Of a stretch of DNA of 64,000 nt, positions 34,521 to 45,486 are shown in pieces (the stretch's first letter is position 1; every line of letters begins with the position of its first letter). The notes below the pieces were generated by a model. It was not told the DNA's origin and ran no database searches. It saw only the letters and a program-made list of their open reading frames with translations. This DNA comes from Hordeum vulgare subsp. vulgare (lineage: Eukaryota > Streptophyta > Magnoliopsida > Poales > Poaceae). A program made the translations under genes and the position numbers. Location: NCBI RefSeq assembly GCF_904849725.1, contig NC_058522.1:455702844-455766843 (forward strand), in the 5' to 3' direction.

Positions 34521-36090
34521 TGAAAGTGCATGTTATGGCCCTAATGGACTTTTGGTGTTAATGACAACACATACATAGGAAACTAATCCTATTTGTTGAT
34601 TGTATCTGAGGATGGCAAGTACTTTAGTAGATTGACAATTATGTGCCAAGGTGTTCTGAGAAGATCGGGATTTATATGTCAAGAAGGCTCGGGATTGAGA
34701 AAAGATGATGTAGACTATCCTTTTAAGTTTACTATTCTTGAGTATAGGGATCCCGCACTATTAAGAGGGGATCACAGGTTTTGCGATGAATTTGCGCATA
34801 CTACATCTCTACTTTTCTGCTCAATACCACATCTTCACTACTCTGCTCTTATCTCAAAACAGGACTAATGCCTCGGACATCCGGCCTCCTTCGGACGTCC
34901 GAGGGTCGGACAACTGACCAGCTTCGGAAATCCGGAGCTCTGCACCAGAAGAACTTGAGCCATATAACTCGGAATTCCGGCTCCCTCCGGACGTCCGAGG
35001 GCCGGTCGACCGACCAGCTTCGAAAATCCGGAGCCCTGCACCAGAAGAACTTGAGCCATATAACTCAGACTTCCGGCTCCCTCCGGACGTCCGAGGGCCG
35101 GACATCCGTCCCCTTTCGGAAATCCGGAATCTTGCACCAGAAAAAGTTTGAGTCGAATAACTCGGACTTCCGGCCTTCTCCGGACGTCCGATCCCTGTTC
35201 AACTCACAGTGATTCCAGACAGATCTACAGCCCTCGGACGACCGACCCCTGTCGGACGTCCGACCCCTTGTGGACGCCCGGACATCCGTGAACTGCCGGA
35301 TGTCCGAACACTGTGTGACTTAAAGTGTCCCCAACGGCTGTTTTACACTCCCCACTATATATACCCCCTCCCACTTCGTGAGAGGGTGTCCAGCATAGCT
35401 AGAACACATACAAGAACACCTTTCTTCTCACCCACTCTTGTCTACACTCAATCTTAGATCCCAAGAGCATTTGTGAGTCCCTTTGAGTGTTGTTCCAATC
35501 AAAAGATAGATTGTCTCCTTCTCCTCCTCTCCACCAAAGTGATTTGTGATTTGAGCAAGTTTTGAGCAATCCCCGTGATCTTGTTACTCTTGGAGGTTGG
35601 AGACTCCTAGGTGGTAGGAGTCTTCGGAGAGGAATCAAACCATTGTGATTTCCCCCGGAAAGTTTGTGAAGGTTTGGAAGCCACCTCAAGGCTTACCACT
35701 AGTGGTTGAGAAACGCCTTCGTGGAGTTATCTCAAAGGGAGAATAGGGTGAGCCTTCGTGGCGTTGGTGTGCCTTCGTGGTAACATCCGCCCCTCTAACG
35801 GTGACGTAGCTTCCCTCCAAGAAAGTGAACATCGGGATACATCCTCGTCTCTCTTGGAGTTTCGGTTATAACTAACCCTAACTCTCTACTTGTGTTAATC
35901 CTTATTACGTCCTTGTATTTGATTATTGTTTACCGGTTGCCTTACTTCACTCTAAATAGCTTACTCCTTGTCATAGCAATTATTAGGGCTATGCTCATAT
36001 TCCGCACCTTTGCCTAAAATTGCTAAGTAATTATTAAAATTTGGAACTGTACCTATTCACCCCCCTCTAGGTCAATCTCGATCCTTTTCA
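34521..36090 (+). repeat. 3' LTR of element B (1570 bp)
   Basis: Pairs with 24449-26018. It contains the palindromic array at 34879-35190 and the TATA box at about 35354-35362. It is followed by TSD gtttt. Confidence 0.9.
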
Positions 36091-36095
36091 GTTTT

Positions 36096-36694
36096 TGATG
36101 AGGATTGTGAGGAAGCTTTTGAAATACTTAAGAAGGCCTTGATAACCACACCTATTGTTCAACCACCTGATTGGAACTTGCCCCTTTGAAATCATGTGCG
36201 ATGCTAGTGATTACGCTGTTGGTGCTGTTCTAGGACAAAGAGTTGACAAGAAGTTGAATGTTATTCACTACACTAGTAAAACTCTAGACAGTGCCCAAAG
36301 GAATTATGCCACTACGGAGAAGGAATTTTTAGCAGTCGTGTTTGCATGTGAAAATTTCAGATCTTATATAGTTGACTCCAAGGTCATTATTCACTCTGAT
36401 CATGCTGCTATTAAGTACCTTATGGAGAAGAAGGACGCTAAGCCTAGGCTAATCAGATGGGTTCTCTTGCTACAGGAATTTGATCTGCACGTTGTTGACC
36501 GAAAGGGTGCTGATAACCCTGTAGCAGATAACTTGTCGAGGCTAGAGAATGTCCTTGATGACCCACGACCTATTGATGACAGCTTTCCTGATGAGCAATT
36601 GAATGTCATCCGTACTTCACATAGTGCACCGTGGTATGCTGATTACGCAAACTATATCGTAGCCAAATACATACCACCCAGTTTCACCTACTAG
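36096..36694 (+). pseudogene. RT end and RNase H of element G
   Basis: Resumes the RT connection (DEDCEEAFEILKKAL) interrupted by B. A one-base insertion near 36183 shifts the frame. RNase H then reads [41 protein letters not shown] and [12 protein letters not shown], ending in a TAG at 36692-36694. It would degrade the RNA strand during cDNA synthesis. Confidence 0.88.
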
Positions 36695-38012
36695 CAAAAG
36701 AAGAAATTCTTCTTTGATTTGAGACACTACTTTTGGGATGATCCTCACCTTTATAAGGAAGGAGTAGATGGTGTTATTAGATGTTGTGTGCCTGAACATG
36801 AATAGGGACAGATCCTGCAGAAGTGTCATTCCGAAGCCTATGGAGGACACCATGCTGGAGATAGAACTGCTCATAAGGTATTGCAATCAGGTTTCTATTG
36901 GCCCACTCTCTTCAAGGATGCCCGTAAGTTTGTCTTGTCTTGTGACGAATGCCAAAGAATAGGGAACATCAGTAAACGTCAGGAAATGCCTATGAACTAT
37001 TCACTTGTCATCGAACCATTTGACGTCTGGGGCTTTGATTATATGGGACCCTTCCCGAGTTGCAATGGGTATACTCACATCTTAGTTGCTGTTGATTACG
37101 TCACTAAGTGGGTAGAAGCTATCCCCACTAGAAATGCCAATCACCACACCTCTATTAAGATGCTTAAAGAAGTCATTTTCCCAAGATTTGGAGTCCCTAG
37201 ATATCTCATGACTGATGGCAGTTCACACTTCATTCATGGTGTTTTCCGCAAGATGCTCGCTAAGTATGATGTCAACCATGGAGTTGCATCTCCTTATGAT
37301 CCTTAGTCTAGTGGTCAAGTGGAGTTAGTAATAGGGAGATAAAATTGATCTTACAAAAGACTGTCAATAGATCTCGAAAGAATTGGTCTAGCAAACTTGA
37401 CGATGCACTATGGGCTTATAGGACTGCTTATAAGAATCCCATGGGCATGTCGCCGTATAAAATGGTTTACGGTAAGGCGTGTCATTTACCTCTTGAGCTA
37501 GAACACAAAGCTTATTGGGCAATCAAAGAGCTCAACTTCGATTTCAAACTTGCCGGTGAGAAGCGGTTGTTTGATATCACCTCATTAGATGAATGGAGGG
37601 CCCAGACTTATGAGAATGCCAAGTTGTTCAAGGAAATGTTAAGAGATGGCACGATAAAAGAATACAAAAACTTGAGTTCAATGTAGGTGATTATGTCGTG
37701 CTATACAATTCTCGCTTAAGATTCTTCACAGGCAGGCTTCTCTCTAAATGGGAAGGTCCCTACGTTGTCGAGGAAGTATATCGTTCCGGTGCCATCAAAA
37801 TCAACAACACGGAAGGTAATTTTCCGAGAGTGGTAAATGGGAAAAGAATCAAGCATTATATCTCTGGTACTCCCATAAATGTTGAGAGCAATATCATCAA
37901 TATCATAACTCTAGAGGAGTATATAAGGGATGTTTATCAGCCTGTTTCAGACTCTGAAAACGAAGAGGTATGTGTTTCGGTAAGTAATTGGACTCCAAAA
38001 CTTTTCCAGTAG
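36695..38012 (+). pseudogene. Integrase of element G, broken
   Basis: The zinc finger reads H-SEAYGGHHAG and then C-DECQ (HHCC). The catalytic core has FDVWGFDYMGPF (first Asp), LMTDGSSHF (second Asp) and SGQVE (Glu). Lesions: TAG at 36803-36805, TAG at 37304-37306 directly before SSGQVE, and frame changes near 37330 and 37683. The C-terminal domain includes RLRFFTGRLLSKWEGPYVV and RIKHYISG, typical of Athila-type integrases. Together with the gag-to-RNase H lesions, G carries about ten breaks. Confidence 0.87.
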
Positions 38013-38061
38013 GAAATTTTCGCCGTTTTGAATTTATGGAAAAATAGAAAAATGAAAAGCA

Positions 38062-38158
38062 GTCCGGAGAGCGCACGAGGCGGCCACAAGCTTGGTAGCC
38101 GCAGCCTCCCCCTGGCCACGGTTACAGGGCTTGTGGGCACCTCGTGTGCCTCCCGGAC
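38062..38158 (+). promoter_or_regulatory. Internal copy of the LTR inverted repeat, after pol of G
   Basis: A 97-bp inverted repeat has arms 38062-38106 and 38114-38158 and the loop tccccct. 33 of 45 arm positions pair without gaps. The core 38085-38142 is about 90% identical to the U3 inverted repeat of G's own LTR (20235-20293), with five substitutions and one indel by eye. A TATA-like tatatata lies at 38203-38210. It is upstream of the third ORF once F is removed. Confidence 0.65.
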
Positions 38159-38209
38159 TCGGTTTTCTTGCGGAGCACTCCTTCTGGTCGAGAAAAAATC
38201 ATTATATAT

Positions 38210-38214
38210 ACGCC
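38210..38214. repeat. Target-site duplication of element F (acgcc)
   Basis: Repeated at 55466-55470. It directly follows the TATA-like box of G's internal module. Confidence 0.85.
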
Positions 38215-39822
38215 TCCTACTGCGACAACAAACCTTCCCTGGCAACGGCGTCAGGAATCCTGCTGCTACGGGCTACGCCTATAGGGACTTCCTTGGCAAA
38301 TATGCAAAGGATTTCCCCGCGGCCTTGGAGCCTTGCGTTGGTGTTCCCTTGAAGAGGAAAGGGTGATGTAGCATAGCGGCGGTAAGTATTTCCCTCAGTT
38401 TGAGAACCAAGGTATCGATCCAGTGGGAGGATCGCGTCAAGTCACAAGTACCTGCACAAACACAAAGAGCTTGCACCCAACGCTATGAAGGGGTTGTCAA
38501 TCCCTTATAGATTGTTTGCAAAGTGAGAACTGAAAGCAAAAGGAAACAAATCAAAGTAAAAGTAAAAGTGGAGACGATAGTTGTGAATAGACCCGGGGGC
38601 CGTAGTGTTCACTAGTGGCTTCTCGCATGAAAGCAAGTAGACGGTGGGTGAACGAATTACTGTCGAGCAATTGATAGAACCGCGCAAAGTCATGACCTTA
38701 TCTATGGCAATGATCATATCTATAGGCATCACGTCCAAAACAAGTAGACCGATACTTTCTGCATCTACTACTATTACTCCACACATCGACCGCTATCCAG
38801 CATGCATCTAGTGTATTAAGTTCATAATAATAGAGTAACGCCTTAAGCAAGATGACATGATGTAGATGGACAATCTCAAATCTATGATGAAAGCCCATCT
38901 TGTTATCCTTGATGGCAACAACACGATGCATGCCTTGCTGCCCCTTCTGTGACTGGGAAAGGTCACCGCACGGTATGAACCCAAAACCAAGCACTTCTCT
39001 CATTGCAAGAATCATAGATCTAGTTGGCCAAACAAAACCCAAGACTCGGAGAGACTTACAAGGATATCAAATCATGCATATAAGAAATCAACAAAGACTC
39101 AAATATAATTCATAGATAATCTGATCACAAATCCACAATTCATCGGATCTTGACAAACACACCGCCAAATAAGATTACATCGGATAGATCTCCATGAAGA
39201 TCATGGAGAACTTTGTATTGAAGATCCAAGAGAGAGAAGAAGCCATCTAGCTACTAACTACAGACCCGTAGGTCTGAAGTGGACTACTCACGAGTCATTG
39301 GAGAGGCGATGATGTTGATGTAGAAGCCCTCCAACTCCAAAGTCCCCTCCGACAGGGCACCGGGAAGGGTCTCCAGATGAGATCTCGTGGAAACGGAAGC
39401 TTGCGGCGGCGGAAAAGTGTTTTCGTGGATGCCCTGATTTTTCTGCGATTTTAGGGAATTTATAGGCCAAAGAGCTAGGGCAAGGGAGCGCCAGGGAGGC
39501 CACAAGCCTGGTTGCCGCGGGCCCCCCTGGCCGCGACAACAGGGCTTGTAGGCTCCCTGTGGGCCCTCTGCCTTGGCCCTCAAGTCCCCCGATCTTCTTC
39601 TGTTCTGGAAAAATTTATTTCGGGGATTTTATTCCGTTTGGACTCCGTTCCAAAATCAGATCTGAAAAGAGTCAAAAACACAGAAAAAACAGGAACTGGC
39701 ACTTGGCACTGAATTAATAAGTTAGTCCCAAAAAAAGATATAAAAGGTATATAAAACATCCAAAGTTGACAAGATAACAACATGAAACCGTCAAAAATTA
39801 TAGATACGTTTGAGACGTATCA
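38215..39822 (-). repeat. 3' LTR of element F (1608 bp)
   Basis: On the minus strand it starts tgatacgtctcaaacg at 39822 and ends at 38215; the terminal CA is changed to GA in this copy. The U3 inverted repeat is at about 39484-39567 and the TATA box at 39458-39467. A fossil primer site lies inside at 38237-38253. The purine-rich aagcttgggcatgct adjoins on the internal side (39823 onward). Confidence 0.88.
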
Positions 39823-42513
39823 AGCATGCCCAAGCTTAACTCCTGCTCGTCCTCGAGTAGGGAAGTGATAAAGAATGAATTTTTGATGCTTTCATGCTAC
39901 CTAGCATAGATGTCCTTTGTAACTCCTCTTATGTGACATGAATGTTCAGATCCATTAGATTCAAAACAATAGTTTGCTATTGACGTGGAGACAATAATAT
40001 TTCAAGCAAACTAGCAAGGTAATCATGAACTTTCAAAATAACAAGGCCAATAGGAAGTTATCCCTACAAAATCATATAGTCTGGCTATGCTCTATCATCC
40101 TTCCACAACAAATTTAAATCATGCACAACCTCGGTATTGGCCAAGTAATTGTTTTCACACCTTTACTTTCTCAAACCTTTTCAACTCTCACGCAATACAT
40201 GAGCGTGAGCCATGGTTTTAGCACTATAAATGAAGTGGAGTGTGGTGGAGGTTGCAAGACAAACAAGGAGAAGATGGTCACATTGACTAGGAATATCAAT
40301 GAGCTGTGGAGATGCTCATCAATAGATATCAACGTGAATGAGTAGGGATTGCCATACAAATGATGCACTAGAGCTAAGAGTAACTGAAAGCTCTTAAAGA
40401 AAACTAGTGGGTGTGCATCCAACTTGCTTGCTCACGAAGACCTAAGGCAATTTTGAGAAATCCTATCATTGGAATATACAAGCCAAGTTATATAATGAAA
40501 ATTTCGCACTAGCTATATGGTGGTGACAAAACGAGAGACTCTCAATCATGAAGATCATGGTGCTTAATAAGCACAAGTGTGGAAAGATAGTAGCATTGTC
40601 CCTTCTCTCTTTTTCTCTCTTTTTTGGTGGGCTCTTTGGCCTTTTTTTTGGTGGGCATCTTTGGCCTCTTTTTGTAAATGGGCTTCGCTGGCCTCTTTTA
40701 TTTCCTCACATGGACCAATGCTCCATCAATGATGATCATCGCACTTACAACTCAAAACTTAGAGCAATGATGACTCTATATGGGATGCCTTCGGTAGTGT
40801 ACCCTGACAATGATCTAGCATGGCATAAACATCAATGGAAACATCATGCTAGCTATCTTATGATCATGCAATGGCAATGTAGAAGTGGTGGCACATGTCG
40901 TGGTGGTAGTTGCATGGCCATATATCTCAGAATGGCTTTGAAGAAGCCATAGTAGGTAGGTATGGTGGCTGTTTTGAGGGAGGCTAATGGTGGGTTTTAT
41001 GCACCGGCGAAAGTTGCACGGCACTAAAGAAGATAGTGATGGTGGAAGGTGAAAGTGGTTCTAAACCATGGACTCAACATTAGTCATGAAGAACTCATAT
41101 ACTTGTTGCAAAAGTTTTAGTAGTAATCGAAACAAAGCATTCAACACATACTTCTAGGGGAAGGGTTGGTAGGTATAAACCATCGCGCGACCCCGACCGC
41201 CACACAAAGGATGACAATCAATAGACTAATCATGCTCAGACTTCATCACATAGCGGTTCACCATACGTGCATGCTACGGGAATCACTAACTTCAACACAA
41301 GTATTTCTAGATCCACAACACCTTACTAATACAACTTCAATATTACCACAACCACAACTCAAAACTAATTGAGATGAATCAAACTTCTCTAACTATTCAA
41401 TGCACATGAAGGTGGAAGTTTTCATATCCCTTTGGATAACTACCCCTTTTGAGACTACTTTCATAGCATAGATCAACTACCACGCCACGCACCGCTGTGC
41501 TCTAAAATATATAAGTGAAGCACATAGAGAAAAATTAACTAGCTCAAAAGATATAAGTGAAACACATGTGAGCTGAATTGTCTAACCAAAGGATATAAGT
41601 GAAGCTCGACAAAATCACGGTGAATGCATGTCTCTCTCTCTAGGTGTGCAGAAAGGAATATTGTGAAACAACAAAAATAAAATACTCCTACGATACAAGA
41701 CTCTCCAAGCAAAACACATAACATGTGGTGAATAAAAATATAGCCCCAAGTAACGTTACCGATGGATCGAAGACGAAAGAGGGGATGCCTTCCCGGGGCA
41801 TCCCAAAGCTTAGGCTTTTTCGGAATCCTTGAAACAACTTGGGGTGCCTTGGGCATCCCCAAGCTTGAGATCTTGCCACTCTTTATCTTTTTGTCCATAA
41901 GAACTTCACCCAAAACTTGAAAACTTCACAACACGAAACTTAAACAAAAACTCGTGATAACATTAGTATAAGAAAGCACACCACCACTTCCTTAGGTACT
42001 GTAGCAAACTTAAATTCTACTTATGTAGATGTTGGGTTACTTTATTTTCAATCTTCCATGGCTAATACCCCCCGATACTAGCCATAGTTTCATCAAAATA
42101 AGCAACCAACTCAACAAAAACAAAATCTGTTAACAGCAGACCAGTTTGTAGCAATCTGTATACTTCGTATACATGTGTTACTTCGAAAATTCTGAACAAT
42201 TACGAAAATTTGAAGAATTTGCGTATCAATCATAAGAAAAAAGAATCAACTCAAAATCTCTTACAGAAAAAAATGAATATTATTTTTGTGAGCAGAAAGT
42301 TTGTGTCTTTTCTAGCATGACCAAACGATCATCCCCAAGACTAATCATAACGGTTTTACTTGGCACAAACGCAAAAGAAACCCCAAAAACACAATCATAA
42401 AAGAATTATGAAAGTGTAGAAAACACAAAACAGAAAGAAAAAGGATATTCGTTGGGTTGCCTCCCAACAAGCGCTATTGTTTAATGCCCTTAGCTAGGCA
42501 TAAGGTGATGGAA
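39823..42513 (-). other. 3' non-coding interior of element F
   Basis: 2.7 kb without recognisable coding sequence where RT, RNase H and integrase would be expected. It is collinear with E's equivalent region, so it is a stable part of the family. The hairpin word ttgggttgcctcccaacaag is at about 42453-42473, next to the protease stop. Confidence 0.7.
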
Positions 42514-43344
42514 TCACGTATAGTCATCTTTGGTGTTCAAACCATAAGTAGCCCTCATCATAGATTCATAAGGCAATCTTATTTTCTTTCTAGGAAAATG
42601 CTCCATGCCCTTCTTTAGAGGGAATTGAAATCTAATATTTCCTTCCTTCATATCGATGATAGCACCAATAGTCCATAGGAAAGGTCTACCAAGAATAATG
42701 GGACATGAAGGATTGCAATCTATGTCAAGTACAATGAAATCTATGGGTACATAGTTCTTATTTGAAAAAATAAGAACATCATCGATCCTTCCCATAGGTT
42801 TCTTGACAGTAGAATCCGCAAGATGCAAATTAAGAGAACACTCTTCAATCTCATGAAAACCAAGAATATCAGATAGACTTTGGAATCGCGGAAACACTAG
42901 CACCCAAATCACACAAAGCATTGCATTCATAGTTTTTGATTTTGATTTTGATAGCAGGTTCCCACTCATCATGAAGTTTTCTAGGTATAGAGACTTCTAA
43001 TTCAAGTTTCTCTTCAAGAGATTTCATCATAGCATCTACGATATGAGTGGTAAAGGCTTTGCTTTGGCTATAAGCGTGTGGAGAGTTTGCAATGGATTGC
43101 TTCAAGGAAATGCATTCAAACAAGGAGCAACTATCATAATTGAATTCCTTGAAATCCAAAGTGGGAGTTTCATTACTACCTAATATTTTGATTTCTTCTA
43201 CTCCACTCTCCACACCTTTATCATCAAGATAGGTGGACTCCAAATCATTGGGGCGTTTTTCAACCAAAGTGTATTCATATCCAGACCCTTCATCAATAGG
43301 TTTGACACGCGAAAACAAAGATTCAAGAGGAGTCACACAAAAGC
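42514..43344 (-). pseudogene. Gag C-terminus and aspartic protease of element F, broken
   Basis: The frame entered near 43344 reads through VTPLESLFSRVKPIDEG to the active site ALCDLGASVSAIP. It changes near 42880 and continues ECSLNLHLADSTVKKPMGRIDDV, IILGRPFL and TYGLNTKDDYT to a stop at 42514. It is almost identical in layout to E's protease. It would cut gag only, as no RT is encoded. Confidence 0.82.
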
Positions 43345-44588
43345 ACTTTAAGATCTCCGTGATTTGCATCACTAGAACGCACCCTTTTAAACCATTCATG
43401 CCTAGCGCGAATTTGGGCGGTTCTTTCTTTGGTCTCATTCATGGAGACACGCATAGCTTTGAAAGTTTCATCCAAGTTGACCTTGGGAGGAGCACATCTA
43501 ACTTTAAAAGCATCAATATCACAAGACATCCTATCAACGCTCTTAGCCAAATCGTCTATTTTGAGTAGTTTTTCCTCTATGGACGCATTGAAAATCTTTT
43601 GAGAGTTGATGAACTCTTTGATATTACTCTCTAAATCAGAGGGTAATTTGTTGTGATTTCCATAAGTGTTGTTGTAGTAATTTCCATAATTGTTAGAGGA
43701 GTTACTAGGAAAAGGCCTAGGAACATAGTTTCCTCTAAAGGCATTGTTGTTGTCAAAATTGTTCCTACCAACAAGATTAACGTCCAAACTAGCGTTGCTA
43801 CTCTCAATCAAGGAAGATAGTGGCATGTCATTAGGGTCTAAAGGAGCATTTCTACTAGCAACCAAATTCATCAACTCGTCCATCTTAGCACTAAGCGAGT
43901 TAATTTCTTCTATAGCATGTACCTTTTTGCTAGCAGATGACCTTTCAGTGTGCCACTGAGAGTAGTTGGTCATGATATTGTCTAGGAGTTTTGTAGCGTA
44001 TCCTAACGTGATTTCCATGAACATTCCACCTGAGGCGGAGTCCAAGATATTACGAGAAGCAAAATTCAAACCAGCATAAAAGATTTGTATAAACATCCAC
44101 AAACTCAAACCATGAGCGGGACAATTTCTAATCATTAACTTCATCCTCTCCCAGGATTGTGCAACGTGTTCATGATAAAGTTGCTTGAAATTCATGATAT
44201 CATTATGGAGAGAGATAATCTTAGCCGGCGGAAAATACTTGGATATGTAAGCATCTTTGCACTTATCCCAAGAATCGATACTGTTTTTAGGCAAAGAAGA
44301 AAACCAAGTTTTTGCACGATCTCGCAACGAGAAAGGAAAAAGCTTCAACTTAACAACATCATTATCCACATCTCTTTTCTTTTGCATATCGCAAAGCTCA
44401 ATGAAGGTATTGAGATGGGATGCGGCATCTTCACTAGGAAGGCTAGAGAATTGCTCTTTCATAACAAGTTTCAGCAAGGCAGCGTTGATTTCATAAGATT
44501 TCGCACTAGTGGCGGGAGCAATCGGAGTACTGATAAAATCATTATTATTAGTGCTCGAGAAGTCGCAAAGTTTGGTGTTTTCACCCAT
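43323..44588 (-). pseudogene. gag: Gag of element F, nearly intact
   Basis: Start at 44588 (MGENTKLCDF); the frame is open upstream to 44786 but that part is low-complexity leader. The order is STPIAPATSAKSYEINAALLKL, ELCDMQKKRDVDND, SWDKCKDAYISKYFPPAK, CPAHGLSLWMFIQIFYAGLNF, then the Asn-rich linker, the coiled-coil tail (KIFNASIEEKLLKIDDL) and ARHEWFKR. 422 codons stay open, and a frame change near 43345 separates the protease. This is the best-preserved gag of the three gag-protease elements. Confidence 0.85.
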
Positions 44589-44836
44589 GATGACTTCAAC
44601 AAACCAACAAGAACACAAGCAAGCAAGAAAACTTGCAAAGGAAAACGACAAAAGGCAAAAGAAAACGGCAAGGGAGAAAGGCAAAAAGGCAAATGAAAAC
44701 GGCAAGGGAGAAAGGCAAATGAAAATGGCAAATGTGAAGTGGGGGAGAGGAAAACGAGAGGCAACCGGCAAAAAAGGTAAATACAAGAAATGAGTTTGTG
44801 AGATCTAATTGGATAGATATTGACTTGATCTCTCCT

Positions 44837-44853
44837 CCCCGGCAACGGCGCCA
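44837..44853 (-). other. Perfect tRNA-Asp primer site, internal copy in element F
   Basis: The complement of the complete tRNA-Asp 3' end (tggcgccgttgccgggg on the minus strand). It lies 85 bases inside the element from the LTR border, upstream of gag. Confidence 0.75.
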
Positions 44854-44911
44854 GAAATAGGCGTGTTGACGGGAGATTATTCTTGTCTTGATCTCCTCGG
44901 CAAGCGATCCT

Positions 44912-44927
44912 CCCCGGCAACGGCGCT
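44912..44927 (-). other. LTR-adjacent tRNA-Asp primer site of element F
   Basis: The same word with an altered CCA-proximal end (gcta), eleven bases from the LTR, at the spacing used in E and G. This is the positionally expected primer site. Confidence 0.75.
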
Positions 44928-44938
44928 AGAAATCCTTA

Positions 44939-45486
44939 TGCTACTGCGACAACAGACCTTCCCTGGCAACGGCGCCAGGAATCCTGCTGCTACGGGCTAC
45001 GCCTATAGGGACTTCCTTGGCAAATATGCAAAGGATTTCCCCGCGGCCTTGGAGCCTTGCGTTGGTGTTCCCTTGAAGAGGAAAGGGTGATGTAGCACAG
45101 CGGCAGTAAGTATTTCCCTCAGTTTGAGAACCAAGGTATCGATCCAGTGGGAGGATCACGTCAAGTCACAAGTACCAGCACAAACACAAAGAGCTTGCAC
45201 CCAATGCTATTTAGGGGTTGTCAATCCCTTATAGATTGTTTGCAAAGTGAGAACTGAAAGCAAAAGGAAACAAAGCAAAGTAAAAGTAAAAGTGGAGACG
45301 ATAGTTGTGAATAGACCCAGGGGCCGTAGTGTTCACTAGTGGATTCTCTCATGAAAGCAAGTAGACGGTGGGTGAACGAATTACTGTCCAGCAATTCATA
45401 GAACCGCACGAAGTCATGATGTTATATATGGAAATGATCATATCTATAGGCATCACGTCCAAAACAAGTAGACCGATACTTTCTGC
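44939..45486 (-). repeat. 5' LTR of element F, U5-side segment
   Basis: Starts tgctactgcg on the + strand. It continues at 54406 after removal of D. A third primer-like word lies inside at 44961-44977, matching the one in the other LTR at 38237-38253. Confidence 0.88.
45482..45486. repeat. Target-site duplication of element D (tctgc)
   Basis: Repeated at 54401-54405 directly after D's 3' LTR. Confidence 0.9.

Larger units (their letters stand above)
24449..36090 (+). mobile_element. Element B: Sirevirus-like Copia element with gag, pol and a third ORF
   Basis: 11,642 bp with two 1570-bp LTRs, tRNA-Met primer site, gag, protease-integrase-RT-RNase H (Copia order), an accessory ORF and multiple polypurine tracts. 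TSD gtttt is at 24444-24448 and 36091-36095. The LTRs differ at roughly 30 positions in their first ~770 bp by eye. The layout matches the Sirevirus (Maximus/SIRE) lineage, whose members often carry an 'env-like' third ORF. Gag, pol and the third ORF are each broken mainly by in-frame stops. Confidence 0.9.
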
